In this document: piece after piece, positions 1 through 7,009 of the stretch
Numbering within the stretch: position 1 is the first letter of the stretch
Layout: every line of letters begins with the position of its first letter
Assembly (NCBI GenBank): GCA_003541895.1
Contig: DPLR01000019.1
Location: 1 to 7,903 of the forward strand
Length of the DNA stretch: 7,903 bases
Origin: Cytophagales bacterium
Lineage (GTDB): Bacteria > Bacteroidota > Bacteroidia > Cytophagales > Cyclobacteriaceae
Direction: 5' to 3'
Notes under the pieces: generated by a model
Databases searched by the model: none
What the model saw: the letters and a program-made list of their open reading frames with translations, nothing else
What the model was told of the DNA's origin: nothing
Position numbers and translations under genes: made by a program

Positions 1-770
1 ATGAGCAAATCAGGTTTTACATTCTCGTGATCGCTCGCTAGCATTTTACCTGTACGCGCAATGCCTGTTTGAATTTCATCCATCATCAGCAGCACATTAT
101 TTTGCTTACACAACTTTTCGGCTGCTTTCAAATAGCCATCGTGTGGCACGTAAACACCGGCTTCACCTTGAATGGGTTCAATCCAAAGCCCACAAACATT
201 TTTATTGGAGAGCGCTTTTTCAAGAGCAGCTACATTATCGTAATCAACGATTTCAAAACCCGGCATGAAGGGTCCGAAATTTTTTGTTGCCGATGGATCG
301 GTTGACGCAGAAATAATGGTGGTTGTACGCCCGTGAAAATTTTGTTTGGCGGCAATAATAACCGCTTTATTTTCCTCAATTCCCTTCTTGGTATACCCCC
401 ATTTACGCACAAGCTTAATGGCGGTTTCATTGGCTTCGGCTCCACTATTCATGAAGAGCGCTTTGTCATAGCCAAAAGTTTCACAAACGTATTTTTCGGC
501 AAGACCAAGTTTGTCATTGTAAAATGCGCGAGAAGTAAGTGTGAGCTCTTTTGCTTGATTGATCATTGCATTGATGATGCGCGGATGGCAGTGTCCTTGA
601 TTGACCGCACTATAGGCAGAAAGAAAATCGTAATAGCGTTTGCCTTCCACATCCCATAAAAAAACTCCTTCGCCTTTGTTCAGAACCACAGGAAGAGGAT
701 GGTAATTATGCGCTCCGTATTTTTCCTCGAGTGCAATTGCATTTTGGGCGGATGTGATTGTGTCAACCAT
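1..770 (-). CDS. rocD: Ornithine aminotransferase (ornithine--oxo-acid transaminase), C-terminus cut by window edge
   Basis: This is a PLP-dependent class III aminotransferase that converts ornithine and 2-oxoglutarate to glutamate 5-semialdehyde and glutamate, linking arginine/ornithine breakdown to proline and glutamate. The frame is open without interruption from ATG at 770 to base 1, giving 256 of the usual roughly 400 residues. [10 protein letters not shown] (18-27), [16 protein letters not shown] (48-63), the phosphate-binding SGAEANE (109-115), FHGRT (145-149) and MDEIQTG (230-236, with the PLP-pyridine Asp at 231) are all present. Tyr23 and Tyr53 lie 30 residues apart, as do human OAT Tyr55 and Tyr85, which shape the ornithine pocket. 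This separates it from GABA or acetylornithine aminotransferases. The catalytic Lys lies beyond the edge. The start is supported by the family N-terminus and a TAnnTTTG box about 19 bases upstream. The protein is expected to be cytosolic. The identification is firm. Confidence 0.95.
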   Translation of the reverse strand, partial: MVDTITSAQNAIALEEKYGAHNYHPLPVVLNKGEGVFLWDVEGKRYYDFLSAYSAVNQGHCHPRIINAMINQAKELTLTSRAFYNDKLGLAEKYVCETFGYDKALFMNSGAEANETAIKLVRKWGYTKKGIEENKAVIIAAKQNFHGRTTTIISASTDPSATKNFGPFMPGFEIVDYDNVAALEKALSNKNVCGLWIEPIQGEAGVYVPHDGYLKAAEKLCKQNNVLLMMDEIQTGIARTGKMLASDHENVKPDLL

Positions 771-788
771 AAAAAAAGAATTAGAAGA

Positions 789-796
789 CAAAATTA
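789..796 (-). promoter_or_regulatory. Candidate -7 promoter box of rocD
   Basis: Read on the minus strand this is TAATTTTG, an exact match to the Bacteroidota sigma-A -7 consensus TAnnTTTG, 18 bases before the rocD ATG. A TTTG occurs upstream with a 14-base spacer, shorter than the usual 17-23, so the -33 element is uncertain. It implies a very short leader and that rocD can be transcribed apart from the gene upstream of it. Confidence 0.5.
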
Positions 797-853
797 TCTA
801 AAAGTAAAGGCAAAGCCTATTCGCGATGAAGGAAGAACTAGGTGTGGTCTAGA

Positions 854-1330
854 TCACTTCTTTCCGTCAAGCTGATTGATGGTAGGTATGTTTTCTAAAA
901 TATTAGTCCTTACTTGGCTTTGTAAATACCATTCAATCTGATAAAACTGCGCAGCAACAACTACTCCGATTTGCTTTTTGATTTTATTATAGTACTCGGC
1001 AATTAATTTATCCTGTGTATCTGAGAGCGCAATGATGTCCTTCATTATTTCATCCGTCTCTGTTTCATTGAGCCGGGTATAATTCTTTACGTAATTGTTT
1101 AATGCGGCAAACCTTTTTTGGCTATGTTCCCTACGATTGTTTTCGTATGCATCGTATAGCTTCCAGAACCTTTCTTGATTCGAATTATCGAGTTTCACAA
1201 ACTCTGCAACAATCTCTTTTTTGGGCATACCAAATAGGGCCTTGAACATTTGCTGCTCATCGGGGCTCGATTGAGCCAATAGGTATGCCGGTAAAAATAT
1301 GATCAAGCCAAGAATGACGAATTTATTCAT
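854..1330 (-). CDS. Exported Spy/CpxP-like helical protein of unknown function
   Basis: The protein has 158 residues. Residues 1-19 form a signal peptide (short Lys-bearing start, hydrophobic run, LLA before Gln20) with no lipobox Cys, so a soluble periplasmic protein is expected. The mature part is almost entirely predicted helix and charged. It has a segment around 51-75 (NQERFWKLYDAYENNRRE), a second around 87-120 that begins with a threonine/glutamate-rich helix cap, and an AAQFYQIEWYL motif at 126-136. This pattern, with the FYQIE tail motif, resembles Bacteroidota and proteobacterial proteins annotated as Spy/CpxP-like periplasmic chaperones or metal-stress sensors. The family link is from pattern memory and the function is inferred. 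It sits 83 bases upstream of rocD on the same strand, with no shared pathway evident. No clear promoter box is visible: a near match, TAACTTTT, occurs at 1359-1366 on its strand. Confidence 0.75.
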   Translation of the reverse strand: MNKFVILGLIIFLPAYLLAQSSPDEQQMFKALFGMPKKEIVAEFVKLDNSNQERFWKLYDAYENNRREHSQKRFAALNNYVKNYTRLNETETDEIMKDIIALSDTQDKLIAEYYNKIKKQIGVVVAAQFYQIEWYLQSQVRTNILENIPTINQLDGKK

Positions 1331-1424
1331 ATGCCAACTTAATTAAAGTTTCGAGATTAAAAGTTAATACTTTTTGATTTCATGAAAAGTTATCCTCAAA
1401 TAATTTTTTTCAACTCAATGTTAG

Positions 1425-1458
1425 TTGATGTAAATGTGAGACGTTAAAGATACCTTTG
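1425..1458 (+). promoter_or_regulatory. Candidate promoter of the RmuC-like gene
   Basis: TACCTTTG at 1451-1458 matches TAnnTTTG exactly, and a TTG lies at 1425-1427 with a 23-base spacer, the long end of the range known in Flavobacterium and Bacteroides. Transcription would begin near 1465. That leaves leaders of about 60 bases to the ATG at 1524, or about 25 bases to the in-frame TTG at 1491. Confidence 0.5.
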
Positions 1459-1523
1459 TAAAACGATTTAATGATGGGTTCATTGCCCCATTGATCCTCG
1501 AATTTAAAAGCGACTGGCAAACC

Positions 1524-2882
1524 ATGGATTCAAATTTTGATAGGATAAAGCTGCTTTTTGAAAGCTTAAAAAACATAGGCTTTTTTGAACGACTTTTTGG
1601 TTGGAGTAAGATCAAGAACCAGATGATCGATGCCTCGGCTGATTTACAAAAATTGATTTCAAGAATTGAATTGGTTAGCCAAACAGAAAGCGCACTTTCA
1701 GTTGAGCGAGCCACCAGTAAAGGACTAAATGATTCTGTTACCCGACTCACTACCGAACTTCAGGTGGTGAAAGAGGCCAATAAGCAGATTGAGTCTTTAC
1801 AGCGCGAGCTAACAACTGCCTTGGAGCAGAATAAAATTTATTTAAAAAGAGGAACCGAACTTTCAAACGAAGTTTCCGTGCTTCGCGAGCGGCTGGAAAC
1901 CACCGAACGCGAATTGCATAAAAGCATCCAGCAAAATACTCAGTTATTAAAGGACGAAGATTTTCGCAAACAAGAACATGCCAAAGGTGTTGAGTCGTTA
2001 AAAAATATTCAAGATCGAATTCAGAACGATCGCAACCGCGAACTGCAAGAACGGAAGGATGCCGAGATCAATCGCATACATCGACTCCGCGAAACGTGGA
2101 GTGCACATCAGGAAAATGTGAAGAACATGATCAAAGCAATTTGTTCGCGGTATACTATTGAATATGTAGATAAAGTTCCCTTTAAAGGTGAGCCCGATAA
2201 TACGATAAAGATTAGTGACGAGTTTGTGGTGTTTGATGCCAAGAGCCCGGCTGGTGATGACCTTTCCAACTTTAGAAATTATTTGAAAGCTCAGTCAGAG
2301 TCAGCTAAGAAATATGCGAAAGAACCCGATGTGCGAAAAGATATTTTCTTGGTCGTTCCCAGCAACACACTCGATAGCCTTGATCAATTTGTTTTCCGCC
2401 TGGCCGATTACAATGTGTTTGTTATTTCAATTGATTCGCTCGAGCCAGTGATTCTGAGTTTACAAAAAATAGAAGAGTATGAATTTGCGGAACAACTAAG
2501 CCCCGAAGAGCGCGAAAATATTTGCCGCGTACTGGGCAAGTTTGTTCATCTTTCGAAAAGACGAATTCAAATCGATGGGTTCTTCACCCGGCAATTTTTT
2601 GAATTGGTCTATCGAAGTGAAGCTGACTTACCGAAAGACATTTTGGAGAAAGTTTCTGAATTCGAGAGAGCAGAAAAAATCAATCCACCCATTGAGCGAA
2701 GAGCCAAACACATTAGTGCAAAAGAGCTTGAGCAAGAAACATCTTCGTTGAAGAGTGAAGCCAATGCCAAGGGGATCCTTACAGAAGAATCAATTTTATC
2801 TTCCAGACTAAACAAGTTGCCGTTGTATTCTACTGAACCCGATCCAGAGAAGAAAGACGAGCAAGGCGATTTGTTCGATTAA
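1524..2882 (+). CDS. RmuC-like coiled-coil protein with PD-(D/E)xK nuclease signature
   Basis: From ATG 1524 the protein has 452 residues. An in-frame TTG at 1491 would add 11, and the frame is closed by a TGA at 1437-1439. I prefer the ATG because the extra residues show no family feature. In ATG numbering, a short N-terminal segment with FFERLFGW (20-27) is followed by a long heptad-like coiled coil (about 40-190, rich in Glu, Lys, Gln and Leu). A globular domain follows, with PD at 224-225, FDAK at 237-240, an SAKKYAKEPDVRKD stretch, and FLVVPSNTLDSL at 275-286. The coil followed by PD...DAK, a K-Y segment and a VPS strand is the layout of RmuC, a family linked to limiting recombination at inverted repeats. 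Unlike typical RmuC there is no N-terminal membrane helix. The last 60 residues are charged, ending GDLFD. The RmuC relationship is inferred from motif order, and a divergent Bacteroidota-specific family is possible. It converges on the tricorn-like gene. Confidence 0.65.
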   Translation: MDSNFDRIKLLFESLKNIGFFERLFGWSKIKNQMIDASADLQKLISRIELVSQTESALSVERATSKGLNDSVTRLTTELQVVKEANKQIESLQRELTTALEQNKIYLKRGTELSNEVSVLRERLETTERELHKSIQQNTQLLKDEDFRKQEHAKGVESLKNIQDRIQNDRNRELQERKDAEINRIHRLRETWSAHQENVKNMIKAICSRYTIEYVDKVPFKGEPDNTIKISDEFVVFDAKSPAGDDLSNFRNYLKAQSESAKKYAKEPDVRKDIFLVVPSNTLDSLDQFVFRLADYNVFVISIDSLEPVILSLQKIEEYEFAEQLSPEERENICRVLGKFVHLSKRRIQIDGFFTRQFFELVYRSEADLPKDILEKVSEFERAEKINPPIERRAKHISAKELEQETSSLKSEANAKGILTEESILSSRLNKLPLYSTEPDPEKKDEQGDLFD

Positions 2883-2919
2883 AAAAAATGCCGCACCAAA
2901 AAACTTCAGTGCGACATTT
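2881..2919 (-). terminator. Intrinsic terminator of the tricorn-like peptidase gene
   Basis: Arms at 2886-2896 and 2909-2919 pair over 11 positions around a 12-base loop. On the minus strand the one imperfect position becomes a G-U wobble, and the hairpin is followed directly by eight U residues (2888-2881). On the plus strand the same position is a C-A mismatch and no U-tract follows, so the element mainly serves the minus-strand gene that ends at 2935. The U-tract runs into the TAA (2880-2882) of the convergent gene. Confidence 0.8.
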
Positions 2920-2934
2920 CACTATGTAAAAGAT

Positions 2935-5900
2935 TTACCTCGTTTCAGGTGCGGGTCGTTGCGGAGCAACAAATGCTTTCTTCACTGCTTCTTTGATTTC
3001 AGTTATGGCTCGCTCAAGTTGTGTGTCAACTCCTTTTGAAAGCGCAGTCAAGTCTTCTTGCACCTCAATGTCAGGATCAACTCCATGACCTTCTTTAAAC
3101 CATTTGCCATCGGGATCCATCATCCTGAATGTAGGAACAGTAATTCCACCGCCATCAATTAAGCCGGGCACGCCACTTATGCCAATTAATCCGCCCCACG
3201 TTCTTGCTCCGATCAGTGGACCCAATTTTTTCTTTCTGAAATAATCGGGAAAGGCATCGCCTCCGGAGCCGCTCCATCCATTGATCAACATTACTTTCGG
3301 ACCGAAGTGCGCATATGGAGGCCATGGCCACGTGTTGCCATCGCGTATAGCCCAGAAAGCAAGTGGCTCACGATTGAGTAATTCAACGAAGCGATCGGGA
3401 ATTTGCCCTCCATTGTTGAAACGCTCGTCAATCACCAATGCTTTTTTGTCCCACTGTGCATTGAATTGCCTGATCAATTCATTTTGTCCATCGATGCCGG
3501 TACTACGCACATAGATATAACCAACGTTTCCATTCGTAGCTTCATCCACTCTTTTGCGATTGGATTCAATCCATGCTAAATGACGCAAGCGGGCTTCGTC
3601 ATTCATCGTTTGAACAATCGTGGTTTTCGCACCCGCCCAACTTGCCGTTGTGTTGTAAGTTAGCTCAACGGTTTTTCCACCGAGACCTTGAAAGTAGGCG
3701 GTGGGTTCAAGTTTGGAAGAGATGGGCACTCCGTTCACAGCCAGGATATAATTTCCTTCTTTGATTTCAGATCCCGGGAGATTGAGCGGAGAACGAACTT
3801 CCGAATCCCATGAGGCAGGCCTGATGATTTTTTTGATTTTATAATAGTCACCATCGGCTTGCCAATTCACTCCGAGGTATCCTACATTTTTTCTCAAAGG
3901 CTGTTCTTCATCACCACCGCCACGGTACGTGTGCGATGCGTTAAGCTCGGCAATCATTTCACCGAGTACAAAGTTCACTTCTTCTCTCGTCATCACTCCA
4001 TCGAGTAATTTCAAGTAGCGGTCTTTCACTTGTGGCCAGTTAACACCGTGCATGGCTGGATCATAAAAATAATCGCGTTCAAGCCTCCAGGTATCCATGA
4101 AAATTTGTTTCCATTCTTTCACGGGGTCAACCATCATTTCCATTTCGCCCACGCGCAGGTGCTTATCAAACTTTTGCCCTTCTTCGGCTTTAATGATTGC
4201 CCAGGCTCCCGATTTTTCGGCAAGAATTTTTTTGCCATCAGCACTTAACTCATAATTGGATGCTTCATCGAGAATCGTCTTTTCTTCGCGTTTTTCAATA
4301 TCATAAAAACGAATGGATGAACTGGCACCTCCACCGGTTCCTGTATTCGGAGATTTGACGTAAATAATTTTTCCGCTCACCGCGCTTAGATTACCATAGT
4401 TGCCTGCTTTGATCGGAAGAATCACCAACCGGCTTTCGATGTCGTTAAAATCTATTTCAACCGGAGCTACGGCAGGCTTTTTTTCTTCCTTGGTGTCTTT
4501 TTTTTTCTTATCGTCTTTTTTCTCTTCGGTCGCCTCTTCTTTTTTGATTTCTACTTTTTCATTTTTTGGCGCAAGGAGGGAAGGCGTACTCTTCTTTAAA
4601 CTGATAGCCGCCAGTTGTGAAGTGTTGGCGTAAATAAAAGTGTTATCGAGATCGCTGTACGAAGGATTGAAAAATTGATTAGTGAATGCATAAATGTATT
4701 TGCCTTCGCTATCAAAAACGGGAGAGTAACATTCATAATAGCCGCTTGTGATTTGATTAGCAGTTTTAGTTTGAGTATCAAAAACAAAAACAGCGTTGTG
4801 ATAATTTTCAAGATCGCGGGCGTAGGTTAGCCAACGGCTATCGGGCGACCAACTTGCGGTGAACCCATCGAGAGAACCGTGCGCCATGCGAAGCCCTTTG
4901 TCAACTTCGGTGGTGACACCGCTGGCTACATCAACGATTTTTATTTTCATCGCTTTGTCTATGAAAGCAACTTTCTTGCTGTCGGGCGACCAAAATAAAC
5001 GGTAAAGGAAGCCGGGTCCGTAGCTGGTAATTTTTTTGGCTGCAGAATTGGTTTCTGCGTCCATCGTCCAGAGTTCATATTCACCCGATTGATCGCTCCA
5101 GTAAGCAATCGTTCTTCCGTCAGGCGACCACGCAGGATATCTTTCAGCTGAGCCGGTTGATTGTGTGAGATTTTTTACAAAACCGTTTTCAGCAGGCAGC
5201 GAAAAAATATCTCCGCGTGCTTCAAACAGTGCACGGTTCCCATCACGACCGATCGTGGCGTGCTGAATGTATTTCTCTGCATTTTCGATGGAAGGCTTGA
5301 GAGAAGTTTTATCGGAGATCAAACTTACCTTCACTTCTTTCAACGCGCCTCCTGCTAGCGGATAGAGATATAATTTTCCACCGGCTTCAAAAACAATTTC
5401 GGCTGGGCCCAGCGATGGGAAATGAACATCGTAATCGGTAAACGTGGTGAGCTGTTTTCTTGATTTTGAATTCAAATCATACAACCACAGGTTCATTCGC
5501 TTTTCTGGTCCGTTGTCAGAAAGAAAATAAATGGAATTGCCCGACCACATCGGGAGTTCTTCACCTGCATCAATTTGTGAAGAAATATTTTGAGAACTAT
5601 TGTCTTGTAAATTGAAAACATAAATATCAGCTACGTCACCACCGCGATAGCGTTTCCATGTACGAAATATTTCGGATCGAAATACAACCGCCATTTGTTT
5701 TCCATCGGCCGAGTAACTGCCAAACTCTCCGAAAGCAAACGGCAATTTTTCGGTTGCACCTCCAATGGTCGGAATCAAATAAAGTTGATTGAATCTTTCT
5801 TTTTCACTTTCGCGACCCGAAGCGAACAAAATTCTCTTCCCATCGGGATGCCAGTCAACTACACGATCGGTCATTCCATGATAAGTTAAACGAGCAGGAA

Positions 5901-6189
5901 CTCCACCGTTTACCGGTATGAGATAAACATCGGTATTGCCATCGTAATTTCCAGAGAATGCGATGGTCGTTCCATCGGGTGAAAATTTCGGGAAACTTTC
6001 AACGCCTGCTGGCGAACTTAGTTTCACTGCATTGCCGCCATCTTTAGGAACGATCCACAAATCGTTGGCATAAGTGAATACAATTTGATTTTGTGATACA
6101 TCGGGATACCTAAAAAGCCCGGCATCAATTTGGGCTAAAAGGACAGATGTGCTAAAGAAGTAAAAGCACATGACGACTATTTTTTTCAT
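2935..6189 (-). CDS. Exported tricorn-protease-like S41 family peptidase
   Basis: The start is taken at 6189 (1084 residues) because this places MKKIVVMCFYFF...LLA as a clean signal peptide cut before Gln20. A start at 6222 would put 11 polar residues ahead of it. In this numbering, about 25-535 are beta-propeller repeats with PD40-type FSPDG/WSPDG motifs (near 69, 113, 159, 354, 400 and 448). Residues 544-571 form a Lys/Glu/Asp-rich linker, about 575-660 a last beta-rich stretch, and about 690-760 the C1 helical part. Residues about 767-860 form a PDZ domain and about 870-1050 the C2 catalytic domain. Ser752-His753, Ser975 in SGSGGD and Glu1033 in KEGHGVDPD match tricorn Ser745-His746, Ser965 and Glu1023. 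The 58-residue Ser-Glu spacing is identical, so the enzyme should be active as an oligopeptide-trimming serine protease. Thermoplasma tricorn is cytosolic, whereas the signal peptide predicts a periplasmic location here. The gene has its own terminator and no linked peptidases. No clear promoter box is visible upstream. Confidence 0.92.
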   Translation of the reverse strand: MKKIVVMCFYFFSTSVLLAQIDAGLFRYPDVSQNQIVFTYANDLWIVPKDGGNAVKLSSPAGVESFPKFSPDGTTIAFSGNYDGNTDVYLIPVNGGVPARLTYHGMTDRVVDWHPDGKRILFASGRESEKERFNQLYLIPTIGGATEKLPFAFGEFGSYSADGKQMAVVFRSEIFRTWKRYRGGDVADIYVFNLQDNSSQNISSQIDAGEELPMWSGNSIYFLSDNGPEKRMNLWLYDLNSKSRKQLTTFTDYDVHFPSLGPAEIVFEAGGKLYLYPLAGGALKEVKVSLISDKTSLKPSIENAEKYIQHATIGRDGNRALFEARGDIFSLPAENGFVKNLTQSTGSAERYPAWSPDGRTIAYWSDQSGEYELWTMDAETNSAAKKITSYGPGFLYRLFWSPDSKKVAFIDKAMKIKIVDVASGVTTEVDKGLRMAHGSLDGFTASWSPDSRWLTYARDLENYHNAVFVFDTQTKTANQITSGYYECYSPVFDSEGKYIYAFTNQFFNPSYSDLDNTFIYANTSQLAAISLKKSTPSLLAPKNEKVEIKKEEATEEKKDDKKKKDTKEEKKPAVAPVEIDFNDIESRLVILPIKAGNYGNLSAVSGKIIYVKSPNTGTGGGASSSIRFYDIEKREEKTILDEASNYELSADGKKILAEKSGAWAIIKAEEGQKFDKHLRVGEMEMMVDPVKEWKQIFMDTWRLERDYFYDPAMHGVNWPQVKDRYLKLLDGVMTREEVNFVLGEMIAELNASHTYRGGGDEEQPLRKNVGYLGVNWQADGDYYKIKKIIRPASWDSEVRSPLNLPGSEIKEGNYILAVNGVPISSKLEPTAYFQGLGGKTVELTYNTTASWAGAKTTIVQTMNDEARLRHLAWIESNRKRVDEATNGNVGYIYVRSTGIDGQNELIRQFNAQWDKKALVIDERFNNGGQIPDRFVELLNREPLAFWAIRDGNTWPWPPYAHFGPKVMLINGWSGSGGDAFPDYFRKKKLGPLIGARTWGGLIGISGVPGLIDGGGITVPTFRMMDPDGKWFKEGHGVDPDIEVQEDLTALSKGVDTQLERAITEIKEAVKKAFVAPQRPAPETR

Positions 6190-6270
6190 AGGTTTGATTT
6201 GATGAGTTGTTAATTTAGACATTCATTTTAATTTCGCTAACTAATATTACACCATTAAAACTCTTACCCT

Positions 6271-6627
6271 ATGAAACAGATAAGTCTGATAATCATAGTT
6301 GTAGTAATGACTTCGTGTAGTTCTTTATCGCCTGTTGGTAGTTGGGACTATAAGGTTACCGGAACACCTCAAGGCGATTATGGTGGCGTTTTAATTGTCC
6401 GTAAAAAGGATAAAAAAACGTTGAACGCTGTGATGCGATCAAACGGAAATGATTTACCTTTTAATAGTTTCACTTTCGATCCGAAAACAAAAAAATCGAA
6501 TGGCGATTTCAATTACCAGGGGATGAGTGTAAATTTTGATGCTAGTGTTTCTCCCGCTGAAATGAACGGAGGCATTTCGGTTGAGGGAATGAATTTCCCA
6601 TTTAAGGCCACCAGAAAAAAGAAGTGA
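6271..6627 (+). CDS. Small lipoprotein with lipocalin-like GxW start, function unknown
   Basis: The protein has 118 residues. A hydrophobic signal segment ends in VMTSC, with the acylated Cys at 16, a relaxed lipobox (Met at -3). SSLSP follows the Cys, with no strong inner-membrane retention signal that I can judge. The mature part is short, rich in Gly, Asn and Lys, and mostly alternating beta pattern. It begins VGSWDYKVTGTPQGDYGG, where the G-x-W near the start recalls lipocalin-like or fatty-acid-binding barrels. A KATRKKK tail is basic. I do not recognise a named family, so the barrel idea is inference. It is divergent from the peptidase gene, and its stop is separated by one base from the start of the GroES-like gene, so the two almost surely share a transcript. 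Confidence 0.8.
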   Translation: MKQISLIIIVVVMTSCSSLSPVGSWDYKVTGTPQGDYGGVLIVRKKDKKTLNAVMRSNGNDLPFNSFTFDPKTKKSNGDFNYQGMSVNFDASVSPAEMNGGISVEGMNFPFKATRKKK

Positions 6628-6628
6628 G

Positions 6629-7009
6629 ATGAAAGTAACGCATGATAATAAACTGAAGAAACTGATTGTTGTAGGCGATCGTGTGTTGATCAGGCCGATC
6701 AAAGAATCGGATAAGACGGAAAGCGGACTTTATCTTCCACCCGGTGTTCAAGAGAAAGAGAAAATTCAACGAGGGTACGTAATCAAAGTTGGCCCTGGCT
6801 ATCCCTTGCCTTTGCCAGCCGATGAAGACGATCTTTGGAAAGGCAAAGAAGACCAAGTGAAATATCTGCCATTGCAAGCACAAGAAGCCGACTTAGCAAT
6901 CTTCTTGCAGAAGGGTGCTATCGAAGTGATGTACGAAGGTGAAAAATATTTTATTGTTCCTCAATCATCCATCTTGATGCTCGAGCGCGAAGAAGATTTG
7001 ATAAGCTAG
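6629..7009 (+). CDS. Long GroES/Cpn10-fold protein (co-chaperonin-like)
   Basis: The protein has 126 residues against about 95 for GroES. GDRVLIRPI (16-24) is the Cpn10 opening motif. Residues 25-49 match the GroES mobile loop, with SGLYLPPG keeping a hydrophobic tripeptide (Leu34-Tyr35-Leu36) where GroES has the GroEL-binding Ile-Val-Leu. GYVIKVGPG (49-57) matches the strand after the loop. LAIFLQKGAIEVMYEGEKYFIVPQSSILML (89-118, described by position) matches the GroES C-terminal half. About 20 extra residues at 58-80, proline- and acid-rich, fall at the roof hairpin. No groEL is present in the window, so this looks like a second, orphan Cpn10-type protein. Whether it caps GroEL or does something else is unknown. 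It is likely co-transcribed with the preceding lipoprotein gene. Its stop overlaps that of the convergent Lrp gene. Confidence 0.85.
   Translation: MKVTHDNKLKKLIVVGDRVLIRPIKESDKTESGLYLPPGVQEKEKIQRGYVIKVGPGYPLPLPADEDDLWKGKEDQVKYLPLQAQEADLAIFLQKGAIEVMYEGEKYFIVPQSSILMLEREEDLIS

Noticed and set aside
69..659. Two open frames on the plus strand (69-305 and 333-659)
   Set aside because: They lie antisense to rocD, whose minus-strand frame has clear aminotransferase motifs throughout.
808..818. Small hairpin AGGC-AAA-GCCT after the Spy-like gene
   Set aside because: The 4-base stem is too weak for a terminator and overlaps the likely rocD promoter region.
1421..1750. Minus-strand open frame over the start of the RmuC-like gene
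   Set aside because: Antisense to a clear coding frame, low-complexity Ser/Leu content, no family motif.
4400..4633. Plus-strand frame rich in Ser and Phe
   Set aside because: It is the mirror of the Lys/Glu-rich linker of the peptidase and not a membrane protein gene.
6210..6234. TTAATTT repeated 18 bases apart in the divergent spacer before the peptidase
   Set aside because: Short and AT-only, expected by chance; no promoter box aligns with it.
6454..6883. Minus-strand open frames opposite the lipoprotein and GroES-like genes
   Set aside because: The plus-strand frames show a lipobox and Cpn10 motifs; the opposite frames show nothing recognisable.
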